A DNA stretch of 64,000 bases, from assembly GCF_015686655.1 (NCBI RefSeq), contig NZ_JADPMP010000001.1:62001-126000 (forward strand), written 5' to 3'. A program made the position numbers and the translations under genes. Below the pieces are notes generated by a model. That model saw nothing but the letters and a program-made list of their open reading frames with translations, ran no database searches and was not told the DNA's origin. Positions 18,660-27,819 of the stretch are shown piece by piece. The DNA comes from Pontibacter sp. FD36. GTDB taxonomy: Bacteria > Bacteroidota > Bacteroidia > Cytophagales > Hymenobacteraceae. How positions within the stretch are numbered: the stretch's first letter is position 1; every line of letters begins with the position of its first letter.

Positions 18660-19465
18660 GGTTTAATTAATAGTTAATACGATTCTGCTGTGGAAATAAA
18701 CAAGGGACCATAATACACTATGCGCCTATAATAATAGATAGCGATGAATATTGGAGGGAAGGTTGTCATGTATTTGACTGGCCTTGACAATAAGCTGACT
18801 ACTATTGTAGAGTACAGGGCAAAGGCGGTTCAAATACTCTAAATTTAGGTACATTAAGTCTCATAATGAGTAGGAGTCTAGTTCAATTTCAGGTAATCTA
18901 GCTTTAGGATCAGCTTCTTTTGAGTAAGGTCGTCAGGTGACTTTTTTTATTTCCTTACATTTTTATGTAAGGAAGAGATCATCTTCATGGTAGCAGCCCA
19001 ATTTACATACAGCGTAATTGAGATTGGCCTTTAATCCTCTATTATCGTCACGAGGTGTTTATGCCTTTAACTTGTAGTGTAGGTCCATAGTCCTGGAAAA
19101 TTTTCTATGATTGTCGCGACAACTGAATATACCGGAGAGGCATGTGAGGTATATACCCATATTGGCAAGGCCAATATTTTGCGCATTCTAACTTAAGAGC
19201 CCCGCATTAAAAGTTTTTGTGAAGCAGTTCCAGTAATGGAGTAGAAGCCTTGAGCATTAGACTCTTCCTAACAATGGCGCCCTGCAGCCCAAGCATTAGT
19301 ATATTCCTGCAAATATACCCTATAAATATAATTATTAAAACACTGTATTGCTCAGGCAACCAACAAGGGGTATTCATAATTATATAAAAATCAGCTGGGA
19401 ATGTATAAAACTATCACGGTAAGGGATGGGTATAACTAAGGACTTATAACCAAACAAAACAAACT
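18660..19465. other. Intergenic stretch behind the integrase
   Basis: About 800 AT-rich bases with no convincing ORF. It holds several small dyads: TTCCTTACAT-TTTT-ATGTAAGGAA (18951-18974), the palindrome TTGTCGCGACAA (19111-19122) and ATATTGGC-aag-GCCAATAT near 19161. Such dyads close to an integrase could be recombinase or excisionase sites, but nothing proves this. Confidence 0.4.
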
Positions 19466-19792
19466 ATGAACATAACGATGAATAGAGAACTAGTTTCAGT
19501 GTTGGCAGAATGTGCCGCAGCCTGTAACTACTGTGCTGTCTCCTGTCTGCAGGAAGACGATGTGAAAATGATGGAGCGCTGTATCCGCCTCGATCTGGAC
19601 TGTGCCGCTATCTGTAAAATGGCGCTGGATTATGTATCCCGTGATTCGACTATGAAGCGAGACGTGCTGGACCTGTGCGCCAGAGTGTGTCGCGAGTGCG
19701 GTGCGGAATGTGAAAAGCATTCGCACATGGAGCACTGCCGTATGTGCGCTGAGGCTTGCCGTCGTTGCGAGCAGGCTTGCCAGCAGGCGTAG
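19466..19792 (+). CDS. Four-helix bundle copper-binding protein (DUF326, Csp-like)
   Basis: A 108-residue protein with 16 cysteines by eye, spaced as CxxC or CxxxC along predicted helices (AECAAACNYCAVSC near residues 14-27; CRMCAEACRRCEQAC near 91-105). This is the DUF326 / copper storage protein pattern, in which a four-helix bundle is lined with thiols that hold many Cu(I) ions. There is no signal peptide, so it should act in the cytoplasm as a copper sink. It is the first metal gene of the island and is followed by its own terminator. Confidence 0.9.
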   Translation: MNITMNRELVSVLAECAAACNYCAVSCLQEDDVKMMERCIRLDLDCAAICKMALDYVSRDSTMKRDVLDLCARVCRECGAECEKHSHMEHCRMCAEACRRCEQACQQA

Positions 19793-19828
19793 TTGTTATT
19801 ACAAGTTGGTCAAATGCAAGACCTAAGA

Positions 19829-19875
19829 AACACCCTGATTGTTCTATACCTGCTAGAGCGGTCAGGGTGTTTTTT
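19829..19875 (+). terminator. Rho-independent terminator
   Basis: Stem AACACCCTGA / TCAGGGTGTT with a long loop and a T6 tail, after the DUF326 gene. Confidence 0.85.
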
Positions 19876-19971
19876 GGCGTGGACGTGAATTACAGTGCAC
19901 CGATAGAAGTCCCCATAAAATTAAGAGGCTTAGTAAGTGAATTTTGGTCACATTTTTTAACCACATAATCT

Positions 19972-20680
19972 ATGAAAAAAATTTTATCAGTATCAGAAGC
20001 TTTGCTCTTATGCTAATTGCCGTCTTTGTGTTCAGCAGCTGCGAAAATGACCAAGATGTTGTTAGCCCGTTAAGTACCAGCGCAGAGAAAGCGACGAAAG
20101 GTCCTTACTGGGGGGCGACAAAGCATTTGACAAGGAAATGCAGCAGATCATCAACTCCATGATGAAGATGATGAACCAGATGGAGATGACCTGCGACCCC
20201 GACATTGATTTTGCCAACATGATGATCATGCACCACGAAATGGGTATTAAAATGGCCGACCTGGAACTCCAGTATGGGCATGAGCCCGAGGCACTGGAAC
20301 TGGCCGAGAAAACGAAGATAGGCAACATGGAAAGTAAAGTACGTCTTGAAGCATTGCTGGCATCGCATCCAGGGGCGGAACCACTCTCGAAGGAGGAGTG
20401 CAAGATGTTTATGATGGAGATGCGAGAGGACATGATGGCTATGATGCACTGCATGCGTTCTGTAATGGACACACCTGATCCGGATGTTGATTTTGCCCAG
20501 CTGATGATCTGTCATCACGAAGGAGCCCTTGCCATGTCAAACACAGAATTGAAGTGGGGGGATGATGAAATGGCCTTGGAGGAGGCTGAAATGATCATTG
20601 AAGAGCAAGCGCAGGAAATAATGGAGCTAGCCGCATTCTTAAATGAGCACGGTATACCGACCAAGCACCATAACATGTAG
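19972..20680 (+). pseudogene. Frameshifted double-DUF305 lipoprotein gene
   Basis: Three reading frames together would encode one lipoprotein: a start at MKK (19972), a lipobox VFVFSSC, a linker ending GPYWG, then two DUF305-like units with MHHEMGIKMADLE and CHHEGALAMSNTE. Two one-base losses break it. The A7 run at 19975-19981 would need eight A, and the G6 run at 20110-20115 would need seven G. The intact downstream ORF (20138-20680, 180 codons) has no signal peptide. DUF305 proteins often occur in copper and silver resistance loci and carry His/Met-rich helices. Both losses are in homopolymers, so a sequencing error is as likely as a real mutation. Confidence 0.75.
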
Positions 20681-20711
20681 TAAGTCAGCATGATCTGACT
20701 TAAGATTTACA

Positions 20712-20745
20712 AGCCCGGCTACTGGAAACGTCAGCCGGGCTCTTT
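20712..20745 (+). terminator. Rho-independent terminator
   Basis: Stem AGCCCGGCT / AGCCGGGCT with a 12-base loop, then CTTTAG. It ends the DUF305-type gene. Confidence 0.8.
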
Positions 20746-20770
20746 AGTTAAATGCCGTTTCATCCGGAGT

Positions 20771-20783
20771 ATAAAATTTGTAG
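20771..20783 (+). promoter_or_regulatory. Upstream element shared by both DUF2911 copies
   Basis: ATAAAATTTGTAG recurs at 30645-30657 at a similar distance from the second DUF2911 gene (about 84 and 72 bases before the ATG). It resembles the -7 element with one extra base between TA and TTTG, so it is a likely promoter core conserved through the duplication. Confidence 0.4.
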
Positions 20784-20866
20784 TTTTAGCCTTCATTTAC
20801 ATCAAACAATAGGTATTGCTTACCTTGTCAAAGCCGGTTTAATACCCATACTACAACCCTTACACC

Positions 20867-21496
20867 ATGAACCCCAAAATTACAAACAGCTTTTTTGCTC
20901 TTATATTTTGCGCCTCCCTGTCCTATTGCAATCAAACCGCTAAAGAACTGGAAGTACCAGCAGAAGAAACACAGCACGCCAATCATACCCCTAAAATGAG
21001 CGAAGGCGCTGTCATTATACAGGATCAACCGGAACCTGATACATTAAGAGGCAGTCTGAAAGCAGAAGCCCATGGTATGGTAGGCAATGCGCACCTGACC
21101 ATCAATTACCATTCACCAGCCGTGCGCGGACGCAACATCTGGGGCGGCCTGGTAGCTTACGACCAGGTATGGGTGACAGGAGCGCACTCAGCCACCAGCC
21201 TGACAACGGATAAAGATATCACCATAGAAGAAAAGCTACTGCCAGCAGGCAAGTATGCCTTGTTCACCATTCCTGGAAAGGAGGAGTGGACTATCATCAT
21301 CAACAAAAACTGGGAGCAGCACCTGACCGACGATTACACGGAGAAGGAAGACGTATTGCGCGTTACCGTAAAACCTGAAGCAGCAGCGCAGCCACAGGAG
21401 CGACTACGTTACCAGATCGTGTCAGAGGCTGATAGCAAAGGAGCCATTAACATAAGCTGGGACAAGTTGAAAGTAACAGTACCCGTTGCTATTTAG
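20867..21496 (+). CDS. DUF2911 lipoprotein, copy 1
   Basis: A 209-residue predicted lipoprotein (signal peptide ending at SLSYC) with a DUF2911 domain. Family hallmarks are the INYHSPAVRGRNIWGGLV stretch, WVTGAHSATSLTTDKDI, LPAGKYALFTIPG and the terminal WDKLKVTVPV segment. DUF2911 has no established function. Here it pairs with a downstream DUF305 membrane protein, and the same pair recurs at 30.7-32.0 kb, so the two probably act together in the envelope during metal stress (inferred from location only). A 16-bp hairpin terminator separates it from the DUF305 gene. Confidence 0.88.
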   Translation: MNPKITNSFFALIFCASLSYCNQTAKELEVPAEETQHANHTPKMSEGAVIIQDQPEPDTLRGSLKAEAHGMVGNAHLTINYHSPAVRGRNIWGGLVAYDQVWVTGAHSATSLTTDKDITIEEKLLPAGKYALFTIPGKEEWTIIINKNWEQHLTDDYTEKEDVLRVTVKPEAAAQPQERLRYQIVSEADSKGAINISWDKLKVTVPVAI

Positions 21497-21520
21497 GTGT
21501 AGCCAAGAAGCATATTTTTA

Positions 21521-21562
21521 TTCATAAAGCCACTCCGACAGCTGTTGGAGTGGCTTTATGAA
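21521..21562 (+). terminator. Rho-independent terminator
   Basis: Perfect 16-bp stem (TTCATAAAGCCACTCC with its complement at 21547-21562); the loop region is itself nearly palindromic. Confidence 0.85.
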
Positions 21563-21671
21563 TTTATAGATGAACCTGAGTATAGCCATATGGATATACC
21601 TGAACAAGAAGCAACGTTGCTTACTTGAAAAGACTTATAGGCAAACAATTATACTTTAACAGTTAAAAAAA

Positions 21672-22119
21672 ATGGAAAAGGGAAATTATATGAAGTTTTT
21701 GTTGATGCTAGCCGTATCGTTTGTGATCATGTACGGGGTGATGTATTTGAATGCCGATAAGTTTGATCATGTGTACCTGAACCTGAACAGGCTGTACATG
21801 GCCCTATTGATGGTGGCGCCTATGGCGCTTGTTATGTTAGGGTTTATGTCGGGAATGTATACAAATAAGAAGCTGAAGTATCATTGTAGCTGTTGGTGTA
21901 GTAGCTTTTGCCGGCTCACTGTTCATGCTAAGGAAACAGGCCTTAGTGGATGATAAACAGTTTCTAAAATCCATGATTCCGCATCACTCTTCAGCCATTC
22001 TGGTAAGCCAGGAAGCAAACATAAAAGATCCCGAAGTGAAGAGGCTAACGGAGCAGATCATAGAATCTCAGGAAAAAGAAATAGCAGAAATGAAGGCAAT
22101 CCTAACCAGAATGAGGTAA
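21672..22119 (+). pseudogene. DUF305 membrane protein, copy 1 (frameshifted)
   Basis: Compared with the intact copy at 31530-31979, this copy has the same start (MEKGNY), the first two membrane segments and the DUF305 tail (FLKSMIPHHSSAILVSQE). One base is missing near 21875-21880. The first frame runs off into cysteine-rich nonsense and stops at 21953; the second frame resumes as a stretch ending in VVAFAGSLFMLRKQ. The break is not in a homopolymer, so it is more likely real than a sequencing slip. The intact copy may have relieved selection on it. Confidence 0.85.
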
Positions 22120-22169
22120 ATCTTATACTGTATCCATGGCCGGATCTTATTCTTGGTGATGCATGTATA

Positions 22170-22210
22170 AAAACGAAGCCGCCTCTTTACCGAGGGGCGG
22201 CTTCGTTTGA
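22170..22210. terminator. Bidirectional terminator
   Basis: Stem AAACGAAGCCGCC / GGCGGCTTCGTTT between the convergent DUF305 pseudogene and the BNR lipoprotein gene. Confidence 0.85.
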
Positions 22211-22268
22211 TAATAAGGTGGACTATTTTACAACCAAAGAATAGTTTAGACCTGTTAAGTTTTTACTG

Positions 22269-23330
22269 TTATATTTTCCTGAAATGGATCTTGTTTTCAT
22301 CTTCCCAGACACAAAGCGTTTTTTTATCCGGCATTTCAGCAGTTTCAATATAGCTGCCTTTCCCTACCACAGTTTCCGTATCTGCATTCAGGAATTTTAG
22401 TTTTAGATCTGAACCATCTTTCCAGGCAATAACCGGATTTGTTTTTCCGCTGATGCGGCAGTTCCGGCCTCTGCCAATTTGCACTTCCTGTTGGCCAGGC
22501 TTTGCATAGAAGATATTCCCTTCCCGTTGCCAGGAAGTGTGAATCGTATTCTTACTATCCAGTAGAATGCCCCCGCCGTCCATGGGACATCCTTCCAGTT
22601 CCCAGGTGCCATTCCCTAGTTTCTGTGGCTGAGAAAAGTGTTGTCCGTTGTCAGTTGATTTGGTCAGGTAAAAATCTCTGGAGCCATCTACCCAGTTTCT
22701 GAACATCAGGATTACCTGTTTGCCTTCCACATCTATACTTGGCTTACAGCATTCGCACACGGTGCTGTCTGGCGATACGTATACTATCTTGTTTTCTGAC
22801 CATGCGGCGGCGTTTCCTGTAGTGGAGGCAAACACGATCTTGTTTTGTTTGGTGTTTCTTACATCCAGCCACACAGCATAGAAGGTGTCTTGTTCATCGG
22901 AGGCGATACTCATCAGGCCTTCTGGCACTGAGCCCGGTATGTCATTCACACCAGCTGCCTTTATCCACTTATTTGTATCATGGTCCAGACTGTAGGTATG
23001 GATATTACCCTGCTTATCTATGGCGGTTACCACCGAGTAATTCATGGAGCTGGCAATCTGAGGCCCCATGGACATGCCCAGGTACAAGCCCTTCAGCTGC
23101 CCCACCAGTAGAGGTTCTGAGAAGGTTTGTCCGTTATCTTTGGACGTGACGCAATAAATTCTGTCTTCCAAGCCATACACTACCCTGGTATTCCCTTTTG
23201 TATCTACTGCGATCTGTGGCTGACGACCTGCCAGGAGCAGGGTGTTTGTCGTTTCTTGTTCTGTTTTGCTACAGGAGGTATTTAAAATCAGAAACAAGAC
23301 AAACGTTAGAAGCTGTAATGGTGCCCTCAT
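22269..23330 (-). CDS. BNR/sialidase-fold lipoprotein with CECC motif
   Basis: A 353-residue predicted lipoprotein (LILNTSC lipobox) with repeated Asp-box-like units typical of a beta-propeller (SKDNGQTFSEP, STDNGQHFSQP, PQIAVDTKGNTRVVY). It lacks clear sialidase catalytic residues, so an enzymatic role is doubtful. The CECCKPSIDV motif near residue 195 is a possible metal or heme site, recurrent in such proteins near copper loci. It is a single gene, convergent with the DUF305 copy and divergent from the HMA-like gene. Confidence 0.75.
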   Translation of the reverse strand: MRAPLQLLTFVLFLILNTSCSKTEQETTNTLLLAGRQPQIAVDTKGNTRVVYGLEDRIYCVTSKDNGQTFSEPLLVGQLKGLYLGMSMGPQIASSMNYSVVTAIDKQGNIHTYSLDHDTNKWIKAAGVNDIPGSVPEGLMSIASDEQDTFYAVWLDVRNTKQNKIVFASTTGNAAAWSENKIVYVSPDSTVCECCKPSIDVEGKQVILMFRNWVDGSRDFYLTKSTDNGQHFSQPQKLGNGTWELEGCPMDGGGILLDSKNTIHTSWQREGNIFYAKPGQQEVQIGRGRNCRISGKTNPVIAWKDGSDLKLKFLNADTETVVGKGSYIETAEMPDKKTLCVWEDENKIHFRKI

Positions 23331-23503
23331 TCTTTACAAGTTTAAGACAAAGTATACTGTAAGATAAGAGAATTTTTGGAAAGATTCCGCTTGAAGGCAG
23401 GTAAGCGAACATGCCTGATGAATACATACAGGCCGTAAAGCGTAGCCGTTGCACAACCTGGTGTAAACTGTCGCGTTCATTTTAAGCAAAAACACATGTT
23501 GCT

Positions 23504-23743
23504 ATGGAAGTAATCAAGTTCAAAACCAATGTGGAGAATGAGGAAGCTATATCCAGGGTAGCGCCTTACCCGGACAAAGAAGAAAGTATCAGCAGGTGGA
23601 AGCTGGAAACTGGAAGCACAGAAAATATTTTAAGTGTCTCCGGTACAGATCTTGATCCCCAAAGGATTGAAAATGTGGAGCAGGAAGCAGGATTCAAAGC
23701 TGAAATCATCCGGGTTATAGGCATCGGTGGCAAGGACTTGTAA
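23504..23743 (+). CDS. HMA-fold protein lacking the CxxC metal site
   Basis: A 79-residue protein with the pattern of a heavy-metal-associated domain: MEVIKFKTNV strand, then a helix, and a C-terminal IENVEQEAGFKAEIIRV helix-strand. Where chaperones have CxxC it reads VENEEAISRV, so there is no cysteine at all. It may be a structural or dimerising relative of CopZ, or bind no metal. The HMA relic at 46852-47035 shares the same layout but keeps CGGC. Function unknown. Confidence 0.7.
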   Translation: MEVIKFKTNVENEEAISRVAPYPDKEESISRWKLETGSTENILSVSGTDLDPQRIENVEQEAGFKAEIIRVIGIGGKDL

Positions 23744-23945
23744 AGCCGATAGCAGAAACTGTTAGGAGTGCTTACCATTTAAAACCAGGCATACACTAAA
23801 ATGATTTTAGTAAAACCCCAGCTGATAGAAAGAGATACTAGTGTTAAATTAATCCGGGAACCTAAATTCAGCCAAGCAGAGATAAATAATAGTGCACCTC
23901 CATCTAAAATCTAAAATCTTACACAAGGTTGTGAAAGTGCTCGAC

Positions 23946-24968
23946 TTACGATTGATACACTTCCTTCCAGGGCCAGCCGTCCATTTCCAAAAGGGAAGAT
24001 AGCAGTCTCCGGCGGTCCTTCAGGGTCTGTTTGAAAGTTAGTTCAACTTCTTCCCTCTTTTTAAGCGGAACTCCTTTCTCCTCCAGTTGCCAAAGATCAG
24101 GTGTAGGGGCATCTTCCTGGGGTGAAGTGTTCTTGAGGAAACCTTCTTTTACCATTTCCAGATAAGAATCCAGAGCCGTTTGGAGCATCACCATTTTCAC
24201 TTCACTCCTTTTAACATCCTGCGAAACGGCTTGCTCCAGGAGCTGATATGCCTCATCCAGCAGCACAACGGCGGGCGCAACAGACAACTGTGCTTGGCTG
24301 TTATGAAAGTAATGAATTACAGGAAAGGAGTGGTGGTTCACCGTATGCTGCATTAGCATCTGGCATATGTCTGACACATTATCGAAAAAGGAGGAAAAGT
24401 CTTTCCCATTCCAACTGTTTGCCAGTATCTGCTGTGGCGTTTTACCCATGCTGTTAATGTAAAGACTGAGCTTGCTCTGCAAGCCTACGGCAGATAACAC
24501 CTGTACAAAATAGGTGAGGGAAGCAGTTATGAAAGCTAAGCCAGAGAAAGCTGTGACACTCGTAATGATCCGCCACACATCATTTGATGCCTTATAATCT
24601 CCTACTCCCAAAGTGGAAAGTGTAAAACCGGCATAGTAGAGCTTCTCTAAGGGGCTGGCACTGGATAAAGTAGTGCTGTTTACAACAGAGTCTGGATCAG
24701 AAAGTAACAGCAGGAACAGACCTGCCCAAAGACCAAGAACCCAAGTCATAAGCGTGCAGGTAAGTATAGACGGCCCCGCATACTCAAGTAATTTGGATTT
24801 CCCATTCTTACCCGAAACTAAGAAGAAAATCTTCCATACCGCTCTGGATACCAATTCCGTAATCCGGCCGCCTCCGCTTGAAGAAAAGGTGGTCTTGATG
24901 ATGTCCAGTGCGATTAAAGTATAAAAAAGAGCTCCCAGGAAGGGATACAGAATGTTCATAAAGTACAT
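23946..24968 (-). CDS. Two-TM potassium channel-like protein with long cytosolic tail
   Basis: A 340-residue membrane protein. Hydrophobic segments lie near the N-terminus (NILYPFLGALFYTLIALDII) and in the middle. The pore segment has the selectivity-filter sequence STLGVGDY, followed by a last membrane helix (TAFSGLAFITASLTYFVQVL). The ~190-residue C-terminal tail is soluble and mostly helical, with no recognised RCK domain. The frame is open upstream to 25139, but MYFMNILYP at 24968 is the better start because the extra 57 residues are unlike a membrane leader. Its place in a metal island is unexplained; it may help membrane potential or osmotic balance. Confidence 0.75.
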   Translation of the reverse strand: MYFMNILYPFLGALFYTLIALDIIKTTFSSSGGGRITELVSRAVWKIFFLVSGKNGKSKLLEYAGPSILTCTLMTWVLGLWAGLFLLLLSDPDSVVNSTTLSSASPLEKLYYAGFTLSTLGVGDYKASNDVWRIITSVTAFSGLAFITASLTYFVQVLSAVGLQSKLSLYINSMGKTPQQILANSWNGKDFSSFFDNVSDICQMLMQHTVNHHSFPVIHYFHNSQAQLSVAPAVVLLDEAYQLLEQAVSQDVKRSEVKMVMLQTALDSYLEMVKEGFLKNTSPQEDAPTPDLWQLEEKGVPLKKREEVELTFKQTLKDRRRLLSSLLEMDGWPWKEVYQS

Positions 24969-25421
24969 AGAATTGTTAGCACGTTCTTCTAAACGCAATA
25001 ACAAATAGGGAGTTAAAAACATAGGGGTGGCAGATTCATGAAGCCCGGTAAGTTTAGGCTTGGAATCACTGTCAGGGCAGATGTTGCCTGTTTTAGAAGT
25101 CCTTGAGCTTTTGATAAAAGCCACATTATGTAAAAACAACTCATGAATATATAAAACAGATGGGTTTACGGAAAGGTATAACCAAGCACGCTTTCATAAG
25201 ACTTATGGAAGCATTAAGTATGGACACAGTGCCTTGATAAAGGCTTAAGCAGTATGTGCAGCAGCTTGTAACTAGTAGGCTGCATCAAGCCGGCCTGCAC
25301 ACGGTATATCCTTCCATATTGGAGAGGTATGTGGTCACTTATGTAGCGTATAGCTCTGAGGCTGTAGTGGATCTATGAATTCCTCTAGGGCACAAGGCAT
25401 AACAATTAAATAACTTAATTG

Positions 25422-26117
25422 ATGTTTGACGTTTTAATAAGCTCTCAGCCTTCCGCTATAAGCGCACAGGAAAAGGTTAAACTACTTCTCACACCTGTTA
25501 ACCAGGAGGCCGCCGGTGTTCCCCTTGTACTGGAAGAAGTACATACCAAAGACATTCACCTCATCATAGTATCAGAAGACCTTTCTTTCTTTGCCCACGA
25601 GCACCCGGAAAAGGCAGGCAAGGAATACTCTGTTGACTTCATATTTCCCTTTGGGGGCAAATTCCTGCTTTACTGCGATGTAAAGCCCCTGAATACGGCA
25701 CCGGCTGTTATCCGAAAATCGGTGGAGGTTGCCGGTGACAGCAGGAACGTGCAGCGCTACCAGCAGGATGTGCTCAGTAAAACGGTTGACAATGTGAGCG
25801 TTCAACTGGATGTGCGGGAGCTAAATGCCATACGCGTTACTATGAAACAGGGGGAGGCTGCCATAGCAGCCTCTTCATTAGGTGATTTTCTGGGTGCTAA
25901 GGCACATGTGGTCATGATCAATGTGGATACAAAAGAATACCTGCATGTCCATCCCATGGTGCACGAGGATGTGCTGGTGCTGCACTCCGCTTTTACAGCC
26001 AGTGGGCTATACCGGGTGTGGATTCAATTCCTGCTGAACGGGCTACTATATACCCTGGACTATGTCGTGCAAGTAGCTGAGCTTCCGAGCCAAGGACATC
26101 ATGGGCACCATCACTAA
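25422..26117 (+). CDS. YtkA/FixH-like protein with HxHP motifs
   Basis: A 231-residue protein of two similar beta-rich halves, each with a histidine motif: HLIIVSEDLSFFAHEHPE near residue 49 and VNVDTKEYLHVHPMVHED-like sequence near residue 170. It ends in a His-rich tail (GHHGHHH). Related domains (YtkA-like) occur in copper-handling proteins. There is no clear signal peptide, so its place in the cell is unsure. It is followed 24 bp later by the MATE gene and is probably co-transcribed, which suggests metal presentation to, or sensing for, that exporter. The ATG at 25422 is chosen over the adjacent TTG. Confidence 0.65.
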   Translation: MFDVLISSQPSAISAQEKVKLLLTPVNQEAAGVPLVLEEVHTKDIHLIIVSEDLSFFAHEHPEKAGKEYSVDFIFPFGGKFLLYCDVKPLNTAPAVIRKSVEVAGDSRNVQRYQQDVLSKTVDNVSVQLDVRELNAIRVTMKQGEAAIAASSLGDFLGAKAHVVMINVDTKEYLHVHPMVHEDVLVLHSAFTASGLYRVWIQFLLNGLLYTLDYVVQVAELPSQGHHGHHH

Positions 26118-26141
26118 AAGCAGCACACCGCAATATTACCA

Positions 26142-27581
26142 ATGGAAGTTAATAAAGAGCGTGTAGATATACCAATTGCTGTCACTCTTCGTGATAAAAT
26201 GAAGATTGTCCTGCTCCTTGCTTTTCCAGCAGTAGTAGAGAACTTCTTTCAGACATTTATTGGCTTTGTGGATGTCTATTTTGTCTCAAAGATAGGCTTA
26301 GCCGAAGTTTCTGCCATAGGGGCCACCAACGCCATACTGGCTATCTATTTTGCCGTCTTTATGGCTATCGGGGTGGCAGCAAACGTAAGGGTGGCAAATG
26401 CCCTGGGAGCGAAACAGGTAGAAAGGGCTCGGCATATAGCGCAGCAGGCCATCATACTCTCCATCCTTTTCGGCATTCTGACAGGTATCGTAACATTGTT
26501 TTTTGCACGCCCCCTGCTCACGCTCATGGGGCTGGAAGAGCAGGTGCTGGATATTGGAGAGAACTATTTCCGGGTTGTGGGTATTCCTTCCGTGTTCATG
26601 TCGCTCATGTTTGCGCTTAGTGCCAATTTACGGGGCTCGGGTAACACACGGGCACCCATGAAAGTCAGCATTCTCATCAACATCTTCCATGCGCTCTTGG
26701 GGTATGCTCTTATTTTTGGTTTCTGGATTTTTCCTGAAATGGGAGTGACAGGTGCTGCTTTGGCTACAGTTGCTTCCCGTGTACTTGGGACCTTACTGCT
26801 GGTCTACTACATCCAGCGGTCGGAGGTGCTGGCCTTCCGGAAGGACTTCTGGTCGGTAGACTGGGGCCATCAGAAGGAGCTTGCTACATTAGGCAGCCCT
26901 GCGGCCGGGGAGGTGCTCATCATGCGGGCAGGGCAGATCGTCTACTTCGGGTTCATCGTTTCGCTGGGAACCAACGTCTTCGCCGCCCATCAGATTGCCG
27001 GTAATGTGGAGGTAATCTCCTATATGGCAGGTTATGGCTTTGCCACAGCAGTTACTATACTGGCAGGACAGCAGATAGGTGCAGGAAGAATAGAGGAGGC
27101 GATTTCCTTCACAAAAATAGGGGCCTGGATGGCTGTAGGCATCATGGGTGTGCTGGGCTTACTGCTCTTTTTCCTGGGAGAGTGGGCTGGCAGTCTGTTC
27201 TCCGAAGACCCGGAGGTAATCTCTAAGATAGGGGACGCCCTGAAGGTTTCGGGTGCGTTTCAGCCTTTCCTGGCAGCCCTTTTAACGCTTACAGGCGCGT
27301 ACCAAGCCGCTAATAATACGAAGTTCCCCATGTACCTGACGGCGGCTGGTATGTGGGCCATCCGCACCGTTCTGGTCTACTATCTTGGAATCACCCTGGG
27401 CTGGGGCCTTATTGGTGTCTGGATCGCCATTGGTATTGACATTGTGACCCGTGCAGGGGTCTTGGCCTATAAGTTTGCTAAGGGTACATGGATGAATCTG
27501 GAAAAGGAAGCAGAGGTGGAGTCACAATGTCACCCGCAGTCCATTAAAGAGACCATGTCTGACTGCGTTAACAATTACTAA
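26142..27581 (+). CDS. MATE family efflux transporter
   Basis: A 479-residue membrane protein with twelve hydrophobic segments in two homologous halves. Typical MATE features are FPAVVENFFQTFIGFVDVYF in helix 1, NLRGSGNTRAPM between helices 5 and 6, and the matching AAGEVLIMRAGQIVYFG and TGAYQAANNTKFPM in the second half. MATE pumps expel cationic drugs and similar compounds with Na+ or H+. The gene follows the YtkA-like gene by 24 bp. The substrate is not predictable, though the setting suggests a metal-linked compound. Confidence 0.92.
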   Translation: MEVNKERVDIPIAVTLRDKMKIVLLLAFPAVVENFFQTFIGFVDVYFVSKIGLAEVSAIGATNAILAIYFAVFMAIGVAANVRVANALGAKQVERARHIAQQAIILSILFGILTGIVTLFFARPLLTLMGLEEQVLDIGENYFRVVGIPSVFMSLMFALSANLRGSGNTRAPMKVSILINIFHALLGYALIFGFWIFPEMGVTGAALATVASRVLGTLLLVYYIQRSEVLAFRKDFWSVDWGHQKELATLGSPAAGEVLIMRAGQIVYFGFIVSLGTNVFAAHQIAGNVEVISYMAGYGFATAVTILAGQQIGAGRIEEAISFTKIGAWMAVGIMGVLGLLLFFLGEWAGSLFSEDPEVISKIGDALKVSGAFQPFLAALLTLTGAYQAANNTKFPMYLTAAGMWAIRTVLVYYLGITLGWGLIGVWIAIGIDIVTRAGVLAYKFAKGTWMNLEKEAEVESQCHPQSIKETMSDCVNNY

Positions 27582-27819
27582 ATATGTACTAAATGACAAT
27601 GCCACCGGGATATGTTAGCAAGAAGAAACTCAGCTAAATCTGTTGGTCAGCCACCACCAATTATCCAGGTACTAAAAGAGGCTAATCCAACCTATGAAGC
27701 TGTTTCATGTAAACAGAGATATAAATTAGCAGCACTAGCTTAGAAGTGGATAAAAGACCTTTAAGCATTGCGTGTCGCAGGTATAGTATAGAACGCTTTA
27801 ATTACCTTACCAGCTTAAA

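Noticed and set aside
19829..19875. Possible small RNA gene or att site after the DUF326 gene
   Set aside because: It is a simple hairpin with a T6 tail, better explained as a terminator.
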